A stretch of 64,000 nt of DNA from Duganella flavida. Its GTDB lineage: Bacteria > Pseudomonadota > Gammaproteobacteria > Burkholderiales > Burkholderiaceae_D. The notes under the pieces are model-generated. The model was not told the DNA's origin, made no database searches, and saw only the letters and a program-made list of their open reading frames with translations. The stretch spans positions 434,001 to 498,000 of the forward strand of contig NZ_WWCN01000001.1 of assembly GCF_009857445.1 (NCBI RefSeq). Direction: 5' to 3'. Made by a program: the position numbers and the translations under genes. Positions 34,483 to 44,561 of the stretch are shown here, one piece after another. Numbering within the stretch: the first letter of the stretch is position 1; every line of letters begins with the position of its first letter.

Positions 34483-36450
34483 TCAGCGCGGAATGAAGCT
34501 GCTTTCCTGCTCTTCCTGTTCGGTATAGCCCTTGGGCGCGACACTGCCCAAACGTGCTTTCAGCGATTGCGGCCGCCCTTCAAACAACGCCGCATAGTAA
34601 GCGGTATTCGACATCACGTTCTTGACGTAGGTGCGCGTCTCGACGTACGGAATCGATTCTATAAAGACGGTGCTGTCCATCGGCTTGGTCAGCGTCGAGC
34701 GCCAGGTGCGCAGGCGTCCCGGCCCGGCGTTGTAGGCTGCCGTGGCCAGCACCTGCGAGCCGTCCATATTCCCCAATACCATGTTCAGGTAGTTAGTACC
34801 GAGCAGGATGTTGGTGCGAACGTCGCTCAACATGTCTTGCGCGAAGTCGGTCAAACCAATTTTTTTGGCGATCCAGCGGCCGGTGGACGGCATCACCTGC
34901 ATCAGGCCTGATGCGCCGGCGTGCGATTGCGCGTCCATGATGAAGCGCGACTCTTGCCGTATCAGGCCATACACCCAGGCCTTGTCGAGGCCCAGCGTTT
35001 GCGTGGCCGGATGCATCACGTCATTATGCGGCGATGGGAAGCGCTGCGTGTAATCGACCTGGATGCGGGTACGCTCCGAGGTGTTGACCATGCGGTCGAG
35101 GATATTGTTCTGGCGCGCGAATTCGGCAGCGGCCAAATGTTCGCGTTCGCTCAGGCCACGCAAGCCCCAGTTCCATTCGCGCGTGCCTTCAAAGCGCAGG
35201 CGCATGCTGAAGAATTTCAGCGCGCGCTGGAAGTTCGGGTTGTTCGCCATCGGCGCGATTTCCGATTGACCGAGCGGCATGCCCGGCGGCGGGATGGTAA
35301 TCAGCTTGCCAGTTTCTTCCAGCGCCAGCTGGCCGTAGTAGTTCGACTGATCGGAGATACTGCGGAACAGCTGCAGCGCTTCGCCAGTCGGCTGGCTGGT
35401 AACGCCGTCGCGCGCCATCAGCGAGCGGCCCAGCCAATAAGTCCACGTCGGTTCGCTGCGCAGCGATTGCGGCATGGCGCGGATGGTGCTCTCCACCAGT
35501 TTCCAGTCGCCGTTACGCAGCGCGATGCGCGCCTTCCACTGCGCCTGGTCGATCGACAGCGGCGCGCCGCTGGAGCGCTTCCAATAGTCGGTGGTTTCCG
35601 GCGCCAGCGTGTACGACGATTGCAGCGCAATCGCAGCCCAGGCCTGCTGCTGCTCTTGCGCCGTCATTTTCGGCGTGGCTTTGTTCAGCGCCAGCGTGGC
35701 CAGATTGATGCTGGTCTTGGCCAGCCGGCCCAACGCGACGATGTAGATCTGGTGTTCGACTTTGCTAGCGCCCATACCTTTGGCTACCGCCACGGTGGGC
35801 AAATCAACCGCTTGCACGGCTTTCTTTTCCGGACCGTCCAGCAGCGTGACAATGCGGCGTGCCTGGCCGGTGGCGTTGTACTCGCCGGACAAGCGCAGTT
35901 GCGCGTACAGGTCTTCGATATTGAACTGGTTGTTCTGGTACAGCGTGGCGATCAGGTTGGCGCATGGCTCGCCGTAGCCGTTCGGTGCGGTCAGCAAGGC
36001 GCGCGCTTCGTCGGCGACTTTCTGGCCTTTCAGCGCGCGTGAAGTCAGCGCGTAGCATTTGACTTGCGTGTCATCGTTGAGGACAAACTGCGGCAGCTGC
36101 TCATCGAATGTGGCCCAGTCGCGTTTGCGGCCGAGGTCCAGCAGCCAGTCGTTGCGCAGGCGGTCGACTATGGCCTGACCTTCGTAGCGTTTGAAGAAGT
36201 CGCGGATTTCCAGCGGCGAGACATCCTTCAGGTGCGATTTCAGCCGATAATAATCAACGTAGGACGGGATGGAATAGTTGGGCAGGCGCGCGGCGTAGAA
36301 ATCCGCTTTGGACGCATCGTCCTGGCGTACAGCGTCGCGCAGCAGCAGGAAGGAGTCATCGTCCCTGCGGCTATCGGCATCATCGGCGTGGGCAAACGAG
36401 GTTAAGGCAACGACGAAGGCGCCGGCTATCCATTTCGAAGCAGAAATCAA
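34483..36450 (-). CDS. slt: soluble lytic murein transglycosylase, Slt70 type
   Basis: Periplasmic enzyme that cleaves peptidoglycan glycan strands to 1,6-anhydro products. The 655-residue product has a signal peptide (about 1-22, ending SFAHA), a long alpha-helical superhelix region (about 30-470) and a C-terminal lysozyme-like domain with the catalytic glutamate in RQESRF (near 500), GLMQVMPSTG and AYNAGPGR. The start is a TTG at 36450 preceded by AAGAGAG; no ATG gives an intact signal sequence. It is divergent from the 5-FCL gene with 30 bases between starts. Confidence 0.92.
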   Translation of the reverse strand: MISASKWIAGAFVVALTSFAHADDADSRRDDDSFLLLRDAVRQDDASKADFYAARLPNYSIPSYVDYYRLKSHLKDVSPLEIRDFFKRYEGQAIVDRLRNDWLLDLGRKRDWATFDEQLPQFVLNDDTQVKCYALTSRALKGQKVADEARALLTAPNGYGEPCANLIATLYQNNQFNIEDLYAQLRLSGEYNATGQARRIVTLLDGPEKKAVQAVDLPTVAVAKGMGASKVEHQIYIVALGRLAKTSINLATLALNKATPKMTAQEQQQAWAAIALQSSYTLAPETTDYWKRSSGAPLSIDQAQWKARIALRNGDWKLVESTIRAMPQSLRSEPTWTYWLGRSLMARDGVTSQPTGEALQLFRSISDQSNYYGQLALEETGKLITIPPPGMPLGQSEIAPMANNPNFQRALKFFSMRLRFEGTREWNWGLRGLSEREHLAAAEFARQNNILDRMVNTSERTRIQVDYTQRFPSPHNDVMHPATQTLGLDKAWVYGLIRQESRFIMDAQSHAGASGLMQVMPSTGRWIAKKIGLTDFAQDMLSDVRTNILLGTNYLNMVLGNMDGSQVLATAAYNAGPGRLRTWRSTLTKPMDSTVFIESIPYVETRTYVKNVMSNTAYYAALFEGRPQSLKARLGSVAPKGYTEQEEQESSFIPR

Positions 36451-36480
36451 TGTGCAACTCTCTTAAGACTTGAATCAATT

Positions 36481-37065
36481 ATGACCAGCATCCCAAGAAT
36501 ACCACGCAGCGATGCCGAATCACCAGTCCGGAAGGCGGATTTGCGGAAGCAGTTGCTGGCGGCGCGCCGCACCATCAGCAGCGATACGCGCGCAGCGTGG
36601 GACCGCGCCATCGGCATGCAGGTGATTGAATGGTGGAAGGCGGAGCAGCCGTCAGCGCTGGGCGTCTACTGGCCGCTGCGCGATGAACCAGATCTGCACT
36701 CAGCCTACGCTGAACTGGAGCGCCTCGGCGCGCGCCTGCTGCTGCCGGTGGTAGTGCAAAAAGATACGGCACTGGAGTTTGCCGACTGGCGCATCGGCGA
36801 AGAGATGGTGAAGGATGCAATGGGGGTGGCCGTGCCGGCCGAATTGCGCTTGCAGGCCGCGTATCCGCCGGCGCTGCTGGTGCCGTGTTTGGGTTTTAAT
36901 CCGCTAGGCTACCGTCTTGGCTATGGCGGCGGTTTCTACGACCGCACCTTGGCGCGCTACGAACCGCGCCCGCAAACACTGGGCATTGCTTACCAGTGCT
37001 TGCAGGCGCCGTTCGACAACGATGATCATGATGTGGCGTTGGACCGCATCATCACCGAAGCTTAG
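36481..37065 (+). CDS. 5-formyltetrahydrofolate cyclo-ligase
   Basis: Converts 5-formyl-THF to 5,10-methenyl-THF with ATP and returns folate to the one-carbon pool. The 194-residue product has the N-terminal RKADLRKQLLAARR, the substrate region YWPLRDEPD and the ATP-site motif GFNPLGYRLGYGGGFYDR. Its stop overlaps the convergent metF stop by four bases. No 6S RNA gene was found next to it, unlike in E. coli. Confidence 0.93.
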   Translation: MTSIPRIPRSDAESPVRKADLRKQLLAARRTISSDTRAAWDRAIGMQVIEWWKAEQPSALGVYWPLRDEPDLHSAYAELERLGARLLLPVVVQKDTALEFADWRIGEEMVKDAMGVAVPAELRLQAAYPPALLVPCLGFNPLGYRLGYGGGFYDRTLARYEPRPQTLGIAYQCLQAPFDNDDHDVALDRIITEA

Positions 37066-37889
37066 ACCAGGCGTTGCCACAGCGCGGTGGTTGCCGCGGC
37101 CTGGTTCATGCTGTAGAAGTGCAGGCCAGGTGCGCCGCCTTGCAGCAGGCGTTCGCACAAGCCGGTGACCACGTCGAGGCCAAAGGCCTTGATCGAGGCG
37201 CTGTCGTCGCCGAAGCTGGCCAGCTTCAGTCGCACCCAGCGCGGAATCTCGGCGCCGCACATATCCGAGAAGCGCATCAGCTGCGTGTAGTTCGTGATCG
37301 GCATAATGCCGGCTACGATAGGCACGTTGATGCCCATCTTGGTGGTCTGCTCGACGAACTGGAAGTAGGCATCGGCATTGTAGAAGTACTGGGTGATCGC
37401 CGCATTGGCGCCGGCCTTCACTTTACGCTCAAACGCCAGCAGGTCGTCTTGCGGCGACTTGGCTTGCGGGTGCACTTCCGGATAGGCCGCCACTTCGATG
37501 TGGAACCAGTCGCCGGTCTCCTGGCGGATGAATTCCACCAGCTCATTCGCATAACGGAACTCGCCCGCTGCGCCGTAGCCGCTCGGCAGGTCGCCACGCA
37601 GCGCGACAATGCGCTTGATGTTGTGCGCCTTGAACTCGGTGAGAATCTCGCGGATCGAATCGCGCGTACCGCCCACACAGGACAGGTGCGGTGCGGCGTC
37701 TTCGCCGGCGGCGAGGATTTCAACTACGGTGTCCAGCGTGCCGCGCTGCGTGGTGCCGCCGGCGCCGAAGGTCACGGAAAAATATTTTGGTTTGAGCTCG
37801 GACAGCTTGGCGCGCGTGACGCGCAGCTTCTCCGCGCCTTCCGCCGTTTTCGGCGGAAAGAATTCGATACTGAAGTTAGGATTGTCCAT
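37062..37889 (-). CDS. metF: 5,10-methylenetetrahydrofolate reductase
   Basis: Flavoprotein that makes 5-methyl-THF for methionine synthase. The 275-residue product is a single TIM-barrel domain starting FSIEFFPPKTAEGAEKL, with SVTFGAGGTTQ and RGDLPSG. It is the last gene of the ahcY-small membrane protein-metF run; its start lies 14 bases inside the preceding gene, so translation is coupled and expression probably depends partly on the SAH riboswitch before ahcY. Confidence 0.95.
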   Translation of the reverse strand: MDNPNFSIEFFPPKTAEGAEKLRVTRAKLSELKPKYFSVTFGAGGTTQRGTLDTVVEILAAGEDAAPHLSCVGGTRDSIREILTEFKAHNIKRIVALRGDLPSGYGAAGEFRYANELVEFIRQETGDWFHIEVAAYPEVHPQAKSPQDDLLAFERKVKAGANAAITQYFYNADAYFQFVEQTTKMGINVPIVAGIMPITNYTQLMRFSDMCGAEIPRWVRLKLASFGDDSASIKAFGLDVVTGLCERLLQGGAPGLHFYSMNQAAATTALWQRLV

Positions 37890-38232
37890 CTGGGTTCTTC
37901 AAAAGTAAGGTCGACAAAGCCCAGGAAATCACGCTGTACAACAATGCGCCGCCGACGGCCGACAGGAAGCTGTCGACATGGAAGCCATCCACCCATTGCG
38001 CCACCAGCCAGAACATGAAGCCGTTGACGATGAAGATGAACAGGCCCAGTGACACCAGCGTCACCGGTAAGGTCAGCAGGAGCAGGACGGGACGTATCAG
38101 CGTATTGACCAGGCCCAGTACAAGAGCCGCGACGAGGGCTGCGCCTATGCTTGTGACATCGACGGAATGCATCAGGTAAGGCACTGCCAGCAAGGCAACT
38201 GCATTGATTAACCAGGTAAGGACCAAACGCAT
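37876..38232 (-). CDS. small four-helix membrane protein (phage holin IV-like family)
   Basis: Inner membrane protein of 118 residues with four predicted helices and little else, in the family annotated as phage holin superfamily IV or YvlD-like. The conserved segment GLVNTLIRPVLLLLTLPVT is present. Despite the name there is no phage gene nearby. It lies between ahcY and metF, an arrangement that also occurs in related bacteria as far as I recall, so it is likely a resident gene of unknown role. The ATG at 38232 is chosen; a TTG 18 bases earlier is the alternative. Confidence 0.8.
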   Translation of the reverse strand: MRLVLTWLINAVALLAVPYLMHSVDVTSIGAALVAALVLGLVNTLIRPVLLLLTLPVTLVSLGLFIFIVNGFMFWLVAQWVDGFHVDSFLSAVGGALLYSVISWALSTLLLKNPDGQS

Positions 38233-38255
38233 ATAAGAGACTCGCTGCAATAGTA

Positions 38256-38318
38256 GTCATTCCCGCGCAGGCGGGAATCCATACGGAGCATGGACTCCCG
38301 CTTGCGCGGGAGCGACGG
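38256..38318. repeat. REPIN-like pair of inverted REP palindromes
   Basis: Two hairpins, TTCCCGC-gcag-GCGGGAA and CTCCCGC-ttgc-GCGGGAG, lie head to head around ATCCATacggagcATGGA. The reverse complement of the second unit matches the first at nearly every position (GTCnnTCCCGCGCAnGCGGGAnTCCAT). The pair sits in the ahcY-membrane protein spacer and would fold into one long hairpin in the mRNA. Confidence 0.75.
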
Positions 38319-38323
38319 TGGTT

Positions 38324-39751
<1,428 letters not shown>

Positions 39752-39784
39752 CACGCCCTCCTTTCATGTGTTGAAAAAAGTAAC

Positions 39785-39845
39785 GTGAGCGCGGTTGGGG
39801 ATCTCCGAGCCTGGCGAATCAAGTCCGTCGCAGCGCTCCTCGGAA
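39785..39845 (-). promoter_or_regulatory. S-adenosylhomocysteine riboswitch
   Basis: The minus strand carries the SAH riboswitch core in order: CCGAGGAGCGCTGCGAC, then CCAGGCTCGGAGA, then CAACCGCGCTCACG. CCGAG pairs with CTCGG, and GAGCGC pairs with GCGCTC as the pseudoknot or second stem of the known class. It lies 34 bases before the ahcY start and about five bases after a TAAAAT -10 box (39856-39851). SAH binding is known to turn such genes on. Confidence 0.93.
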
Positions 39846-39959
39846 CGCGCATTTTAGCATCGTTAAGTTCGGATAGCGACAAATTCCGCCCGTTTGCGCC
39901 AGCGCAGACGGTCGCCGGCGGTATCGGCCTATATTGAGATTTTTGTCCGCGAGACCATC

Positions 39960-40487
39960 ATGGCCATCGATCCACGCGATGCGATCTGGAACGAAACCCA
40001 CAACCTGCTATACCTCGCCTCCTACGCCCTGGAACTCAAAGCCGCCCTGTTGATACGCTGGGTATGGCTGGACAGCATCACCAAGATCACTGTCGCCATT
40101 TCCTCCGGCGGCGCAGCGTTGGCAGGACTCGTATTCTGGAAAAATAGCGACTATACTTTTCTATGGCCGATGTTCACGTCAGCTAGCGCTCTGCTCGCCA
40201 TCATCTCGAAGCAATTATCCGTCGCAGAGAAACTTCAGGCACACGCGACGTCTGCGGGCAGCTTGAGCGCTCTGACCATCGATATTGAGTCACTGATCGT
40301 CAGAATGAAAATTAACGCCGACTTTTCAATCGCGGAGTTCGAAAAAAAACTGCTAGGCTTCCGAGGAAAATACGGCATAGAAGTGAGCAAGTTTCCATTT
40401 GACCTGCTGCTGACACAAGGCTTGCGTGTCAGGACGCAGATGGCCGTGAACCGGGCGCTTGGCCCACAAGCAAAGGAAGAATCATGA
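39960..40487 (+). CDS. two-helix membrane protein, SLATT-like layout
   Basis: Product of 175 residues that I do not recognise with certainty. Two hydrophobic helices lie at about 39-60 and 66-83, followed by a soluble helical part with AEKLQAHATSAGSLSALTIDIE (split here as AEKLQAHATSAG, then SLSALTIDIE). This order, two membrane helices then a helical region beginning near AEKL, resembles SLATT effector domains linked to SMODS and SLOG conflict systems; that is a layout similarity, not a proven match. Codon use is less GC-rich than neighbouring genes. It sits alone on the plus strand between ahcY and metK, and its stop overlaps the start of a micro-ORF (ATGA). TTG 39894 is an alternative start. 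Confidence 0.65.
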   Translation: MAIDPRDAIWNETHNLLYLASYALELKAALLIRWVWLDSITKITVAISSGGAALAGLVFWKNSDYTFLWPMFTSASALLAIISKQLSVAEKLQAHATSAGSLSALTIDIESLIVRMKINADFSIAEFEKKLLGFRGKYGIEVSKFPFDLLLTQGLRVRTQMAVNRALGPQAKEES

Positions 40488-40561
40488 TTTTTAAAGACGA
40501 TCTGGAACGCAGGTATATGCCCCCCAACCCCATCCCAAAGCCGCCAGCACGGCCTAAATGA
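40484..40561 (+). CDS. 25-residue proline-rich micro-ORF coupled to the membrane protein
   Basis: ATG overlaps the stop of the preceding gene (ATGA), and GGAAGAATC lies before it. The product starts MIFKDDLERRY and continues MPPNPIPKPPARPK, so a charged head followed by seven prolines. Its stop is three bases before a terminator hairpin, which makes it the exact end of the transcript. It is too short for statistical support, but the start overlap and terminator position favour real translation. Function unknown. Confidence 0.45.
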   Translation: MIFKDDLERRYMPPNPIPKPPARPK

Positions 40562-40594
40562 CAACGCCCCGGAATCCGGGGCGTTGGTGTTTTT
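40562..40594 (+). terminator. intrinsic terminator of the two-gene cassette
   Basis: AACGCCCC and GGGGCGTT form a stem around GGAATCC, followed by GGTGTTTTT. It directly follows the micro-ORF stop. The convergent metK gene ends at 40613, and the same hairpin could help stop its transcript, although no U tract is present in that direction. Confidence 0.8.
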
Positions 40595-40612
40595 AACTAC
40601 GGCAGAGCTTGA

Positions 40613-41779
40613 TTACTTCAGGCCGGCGGCGGCGCGCAGAATCGCGGCTTTGTCGGTGCGTTCCCAGGTGAACTCTGGCTCTTCGCGGCCGAAGTGGCCA
40701 TACGCTGCGGTCTTGGCGTAGATCGGACGCAGCAGGTCCAGCATCAGCACGATGCCTTTCGGACGCAGGTCGAAGTGTTCCATCACCAACTGGGCGATTT
40801 TCTCGTCCGGGATCACGCCGGTACCTTCGGTATAGACGGTGATGTTGATCGGACGTGCCACGCCAATCGCGTACGACACTTGCACCTGGCACTGGCGCGC
40901 CAGGCCAGCGGCCACCACGTTCTTGGCGACGTAACGCGCAGCGTAGGCAGCCGAACGGTCAACCTTCGATGGATCCTTGCCCGAGAACGCGCCGCCACCG
41001 TGCGGCGAGGCACCGCCGTAGGTGTCAACGATGATCTTGCGGCCGGTCAGGCCGCAGTCGCCCTGTGGACCGCCGATAACGAAACGGCCGGTCGGGTTGA
41101 CCAGGTATTTGGTGTCTTGCAGCCATTCCTTCGGCAGCACCGGCTTGATGATTTCTTCGATGACGGCTTCTTCAATCGCCTTGTGCTGCATCTCCGGCGC
41201 GTGCTGGGTCGACAGCACCACGGTGTCCACCGCGACCGGACGGCCGTTCACGTAGCGCAGGGTGACCTGCGATTTCGCATCCGGACGCAGCCATGGCAGA
41301 CGGCCATCCTTGCGCAGCTGCGACTGGCGCTCGACCAGGCGGTGCGCGTAGTGGATGGCGGCTGGCATCAGCTCGGCGGTCTCGTCGCAAGCGTAGCCGA
41401 ACATCAGGCCTTGGTCGCCAGCGCCCTGGTCCAGATCGATACCGGCGCCTTCGTCCACGCCCTGGGCGATGTCCGGCGACTGCTTGTCGTAGGCGACCAG
41501 TACCGCGCAACCACGGTAGTCGATACCGTAGTCGGTGTTGTCGTAACCGATACGCTTGATGGTTTCGCGCGCAACTTGAATATAATCGACGTTGGCGTGG
41601 GTGGTGATTTCACCGGCCAGCACGACCAGACCGGTGTTGCACAGCGTTTCAGCGGCTACACGGGCTTTCGGATCCTGGGCCAGAATCGCATCGAGGATAG
41701 CGTCGGAAATTTGGTCAGCTACCTTGTCTGGGTGACCTTCCGAGACGGATTCAGAGGTGAAAAGATAATCATTAGACAT
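40613..41779 (-). CDS. metK: S-adenosylmethionine synthetase
   Basis: Makes S-adenosylmethionine from methionine and ATP. The 388-residue product has normal length and contains [42 protein letters not shown] and DLRPKGI. The start is ATG 41779, preceded by AGGAGCTTGCG; an in-frame extension of 13 codons is not supported. It is divergent from the lipid A acyltransferase genes. The 175-base gap to them contains repeated GTCGC/GCGAC words but no riboswitch I could recognise. Confidence 0.97.
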   Translation of the reverse strand: MSNDYLFTSESVSEGHPDKVADQISDAILDAILAQDPKARVAAETLCNTGLVVLAGEITTHANVDYIQVARETIKRIGYDNTDYGIDYRGCAVLVAYDKQSPDIAQGVDEGAGIDLDQGAGDQGLMFGYACDETAELMPAAIHYAHRLVERQSQLRKDGRLPWLRPDAKSQVTLRYVNGRPVAVDTVVLSTQHAPEMQHKAIEEAVIEEIIKPVLPKEWLQDTKYLVNPTGRFVIGGPQGDCGLTGRKIIVDTYGGASPHGGGAFSGKDPSKVDRSAAYAARYVAKNVVAAGLARQCQVQVSYAIGVARPINITVYTEGTGVIPDEKIAQLVMEHFDLRPKGIVLMLDLLRPIYAKTAAYGHFGREEPEFTWERTDKAAILRAAAGLK

Positions 41780-41954
41780 CGCAAGCTCCTGATATGGTTT
41801 GAAAAAATACGGTCGCATACCAACACGGCTTGCGACGCTTTAGCGACATTTATATCCCGCGACGCAAGTTGTCATTAACTCAGCGGCTACTACTTAACGT
41901 GGTATTTTACGCTTTTTTAAAAAAACTTGCTTCCAATACAGGCAGAACCCACCC

Positions 41955-42815
41955 ATGCTGGTACCGATTTTCCGTTTTTTGTCGATTTTCCCTCTGCCAC
42001 TCCTGCATGCCGCCGGCGCTGCGCTGGGCTGGATTGTGTACTGGGCCTCGCCCTCCTATCGCCGCCGCATGCGCGACAATATGCGCCAGGCCGGCGTCGC
42101 TGAGCACTTGAATGCGGCCGTGGCCGAAGCCGGCAAGAGCATCATCGAGCTGCCTTTCATCTGGTGCGCCGATCCGGCCCGCGTGTCGCGCCACGCCACG
42201 CTGGAAAACTGGGAGCTGGTGCAATCCGAGCTGGACGCAGGACGCGGCATCGTCTTCATGACACCACACCTGGGCTGCTTTGAAATCGTAGCACAGGAAA
42301 TCGCCCTGCGCACCGAGCTGATGGTGATGTACCGCCCGCCGAAAAAAGAAGCGCTGAAGCCGCTGATCGAAGGCGCGCGCGCGCGCAAGAACCTGCTGCT
42401 GGCGCCGGCCACCATGTCGGGCGTGCGCATGCTGGCCAAGTTCCTCAAGAAAGGCCAGCCAGTCGGCGTGCTGCCGGACCAGGTGCCGCAGGAAGGCGAA
42501 GGCGTATGGGCCACCTTCTTCGGCCGCGCCGCCTACACCATGACGCTGCCGGCCAAGCTGGCCCAGTTGGGCGACGCCACCGTCATCATCACCTACGCCG
42601 AGCGTCTGCCGAACGGACGCGGCTATGTGGTACGCTTCGTGCCCTTTGACGGGACGCTGGACGGCGACAGCGCCGCCCAGGCGCAAGCGATCAACCACGC
42701 CATGGAGCGCCTGATCGTGCGCAGCCCGTCGCAATATTACTGGAGCTATAACCGCTACAAGGTGCCGCATGGCATTGAAGCACCAGCGGCGGCCCAAGCG
42801 AAGGATCACGCATGA
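41955..42815 (+). CDS. lipid A biosynthesis acyltransferase (LpxL/HtrB family), copy 1
   Basis: Inner membrane enzyme adding a secondary acyl chain to lipid A. The 286-residue product has an N-terminal membrane helix (about 6-30), the catalytic HX4E motif in TPHLGCFE, and the later LPDQVPQEGEGVWATFFGR. It overlaps the second acyltransferase gene by four bases (ATGA). Which of the two acts first cannot be read from sequence. Confidence 0.92.
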   Translation: MLVPIFRFLSIFPLPLLHAAGAALGWIVYWASPSYRRRMRDNMRQAGVAEHLNAAVAEAGKSIIELPFIWCADPARVSRHATLENWELVQSELDAGRGIVFMTPHLGCFEIVAQEIALRTELMVMYRPPKKEALKPLIEGARARKNLLLAPATMSGVRMLAKFLKKGQPVGVLPDQVPQEGEGVWATFFGRAAYTMTLPAKLAQLGDATVIITYAERLPNGRGYVVRFVPFDGTLDGDSAAQAQAINHAMERLIVRSPSQYYWSYNRYKVPHGIEAPAAAQAKDHA

Positions 42816-43690
42816 AACTGATGTTGGGATTGATGTGGCTGCTGCACTGGCTGCCACTACCGCTGCTGGGCCGCTTCGGCGATGCCGTCGGCAGCTTGTT
42901 GTTTGTATTGCTGCGGTCGCGCCGCCACATCGCGCTGACCAATCTGCGCCTGTGCATGCCGGAACTGACCGAGGCTGAGCGCGTCGATATCGCACGCCGC
43001 CATTTCCAGTCGTACTCGCGCAGTGTGTGGGAACGCGCGGTGCTGTGGTGGGCCTCGGAAGCGCGACTGAAACGCCTGATCACCATCGATCCGGACGGCG
43101 TCATCCCGGTGGCAGCAATGACCGAGAAACCGACCATCCTGCTGTGCCCGCACTTCGTCTGCCTCGACGTGGCCGGCGCCGCCATCGCCATGGAAGCCAG
43201 CGCTTCCTCGATGTATGTGACCCAGAAAAACGCCGCCTTTGACCAGGTACTGCGCGCCGGCCGCGCACGCTTCAAGCCGGTGAAATTGTTCACCCGCCAG
43301 GACGGCATCAAGCCCATCCTGCGCGCGCTGCGTGACAAGCTGCCTTACTTCATGCTGCCGGATATGGATTTCGGCGAGAAGGATGCCGAGTTCGTTCCCT
43401 TCTTTGGCATCCAGGCCGCCACGCTGACCGCCACCGCCCGCATCGCTGCCACCACCGGCGCGCAAGTGATGCCGGTGATCGCCACCTTCCTGCCGAATTA
43501 CCAGGGATGGCGTGTGAAATTCTACCCAGTGTGGGACAATTACCCAGGTGAGGACATGGTGGCCGCCACCCGCCGCATGAACCAGTTCATCGAGGAACGC
43601 GTGCGCGAAGCGCCGGCCGAATATTTCTGGACTCACAAACGCTTCAAGACGCGCCCGAATGGCGAGCCTTCGCTGTACAGCAAACACTAA
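42812..43690 (+). CDS. lipid A biosynthesis acyltransferase (LpxL/LpxM family), copy 2
   Basis: Second acyltransferase of the same family, 292 residues, with an N-terminal membrane helix, the catalytic HX4D motif in CPHFVCLD and [17 protein letters not shown]. The two copies share fold and motifs but are clearly diverged, so they probably transfer acyl chains to different positions of lipid A. It is followed after seven bases by dapF. Confidence 0.92.
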   Translation: MKLMLGLMWLLHWLPLPLLGRFGDAVGSLLFVLLRSRRHIALTNLRLCMPELTEAERVDIARRHFQSYSRSVWERAVLWWASEARLKRLITIDPDGVIPVAAMTEKPTILLCPHFVCLDVAGAAIAMEASASSMYVTQKNAAFDQVLRAGRARFKPVKLFTRQDGIKPILRALRDKLPYFMLPDMDFGEKDAEFVPFFGIQAATLTATARIAATTGAQVMPVIATFLPNYQGWRVKFYPVWDNYPGEDMVAATRRMNQFIEERVREAPAEYFWTHKRFKTRPNGEPSLYSKH

Positions 43691-43697
43691 ACCGCCC

Positions 43698-44561
43698 ATG
43701 AAACTGAAATTCACCAAAATGCACGGCGCCGGCAATGACTTCGTTGTGATCGACGGCGTCAACCAGCACATCGACTTCACGCCAGCGCAGTGGAAGCTGC
43801 TGGGCGACCGCCGCTTCGGCGTTGGCGCCGACCAGATCCTGCTGGTGGAAAAGCCTACCGAAGAAGGCTGCGATTTCCGCTATCGCATCTTCAACGCCGA
43901 CGGCGGCGAAGTGGAACAGTGCGGCAACGGTTCGCGTGCGTTCGTGAAATTCGTTTCTGAGAAAGGCCTGACCGAAAAGCGCAGCATTACCGTGCAAACC
44001 AAGGCCGGCGTGATTGCGCCGCGCCTGGAAGCTAACGGCAGCATCACGGTCGATATGGGCGCCCCCATCCTGGAACCGGGCCGCGTGCCGTTCGATGCGG
44101 AAGGCTTGCACGGCGAGCAGCAAGGCCGCGACACGCTGTGGCCGCTGGTGCTGGAACTGGGCGGCGCGCGCGAGAGCGTGCTGGTGTCGGCCGTGTCGAT
44201 GGGCAACCCACATGCGGTGCAGGTGGTGGATGATGTCGAGACCGCGCCGGTTGAGCTGACCGGGCCGCTGATCGAGCATCACGCGCGCTTCCCGAACCGC
44301 GTCAACGCCGGCTTCATGCAAGTCCTCAACCGCCAGCACGTGAAGCTGCGCGTGTTCGAGCGCGGCGTCGGCGAAACGCTGGCGTGCGGCACCGGCGCTT
44401 GCGCGGCCGCCGTGGCCGGCATCCGCCGCGGCTTGCTGGACAGCCCGGTGCGCGTCGATGCGCGCGGCGGCCAGCTGTCGATTACGTGGGAAGGCGAAGG
44501 CCAGCCAGTCTTGCTGACCGGCCCGGCAGTGACGGTATTTGAAGGCGAGATGGAGATTTAA
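43698..44561 (+). CDS. dapF: diaminopimelate epimerase
   Basis: Interconverts LL- and meso-diaminopimelate for lysine and peptidoglycan synthesis. The 287-residue product has the two catalytic cysteines in EQCGNGSR and ACGTGACA, and the N-terminus [18 protein letters not shown] 43698 is the family start; the frame opens 39 bases earlier inside the acyltransferase gene. No clear ribosome-binding site precedes it, fitting coupling to the upstream gene. Its stop overlaps that of the convergent Sel1-repeat gene by four bases. Confidence 0.96.
   Translation: MKLKFTKMHGAGNDFVVIDGVNQHIDFTPAQWKLLGDRRFGVGADQILLVEKPTEEGCDFRYRIFNADGGEVEQCGNGSRAFVKFVSEKGLTEKRSITVQTKAGVIAPRLEANGSITVDMGAPILEPGRVPFDAEGLHGEQQGRDTLWPLVLELGGARESVLVSAVSMGNPHAVQVVDDVETAPVELTGPLIEHHARFPNRVNAGFMQVLNRQHVKLRVFERGVGETLACGTGACAAAVAGIRRGLLDSPVRVDARGGQLSITWEGEGQPVLLTGPAVTVFEGEMEI

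Noticed and set aside
36451..36480. 6S RNA next to the 5-formyl-THF cyclo-ligase gene, as in E. coli
   Set aside because: Only 30 bases separate the two start codons, too short for 6S RNA, and the 3' side is occupied by metF.
37876..38232. Prophage remnant suggested by the holin-like family name
   Set aside because: No other phage gene, integrase or att site is nearby, and the gene sits in a stable-looking ahcY-metF context.
41780..41954. Riboswitch before metK
   Set aside because: Repeated GTCGC and GCGAC words are present, but no SAM or SAH riboswitch core was recognised.
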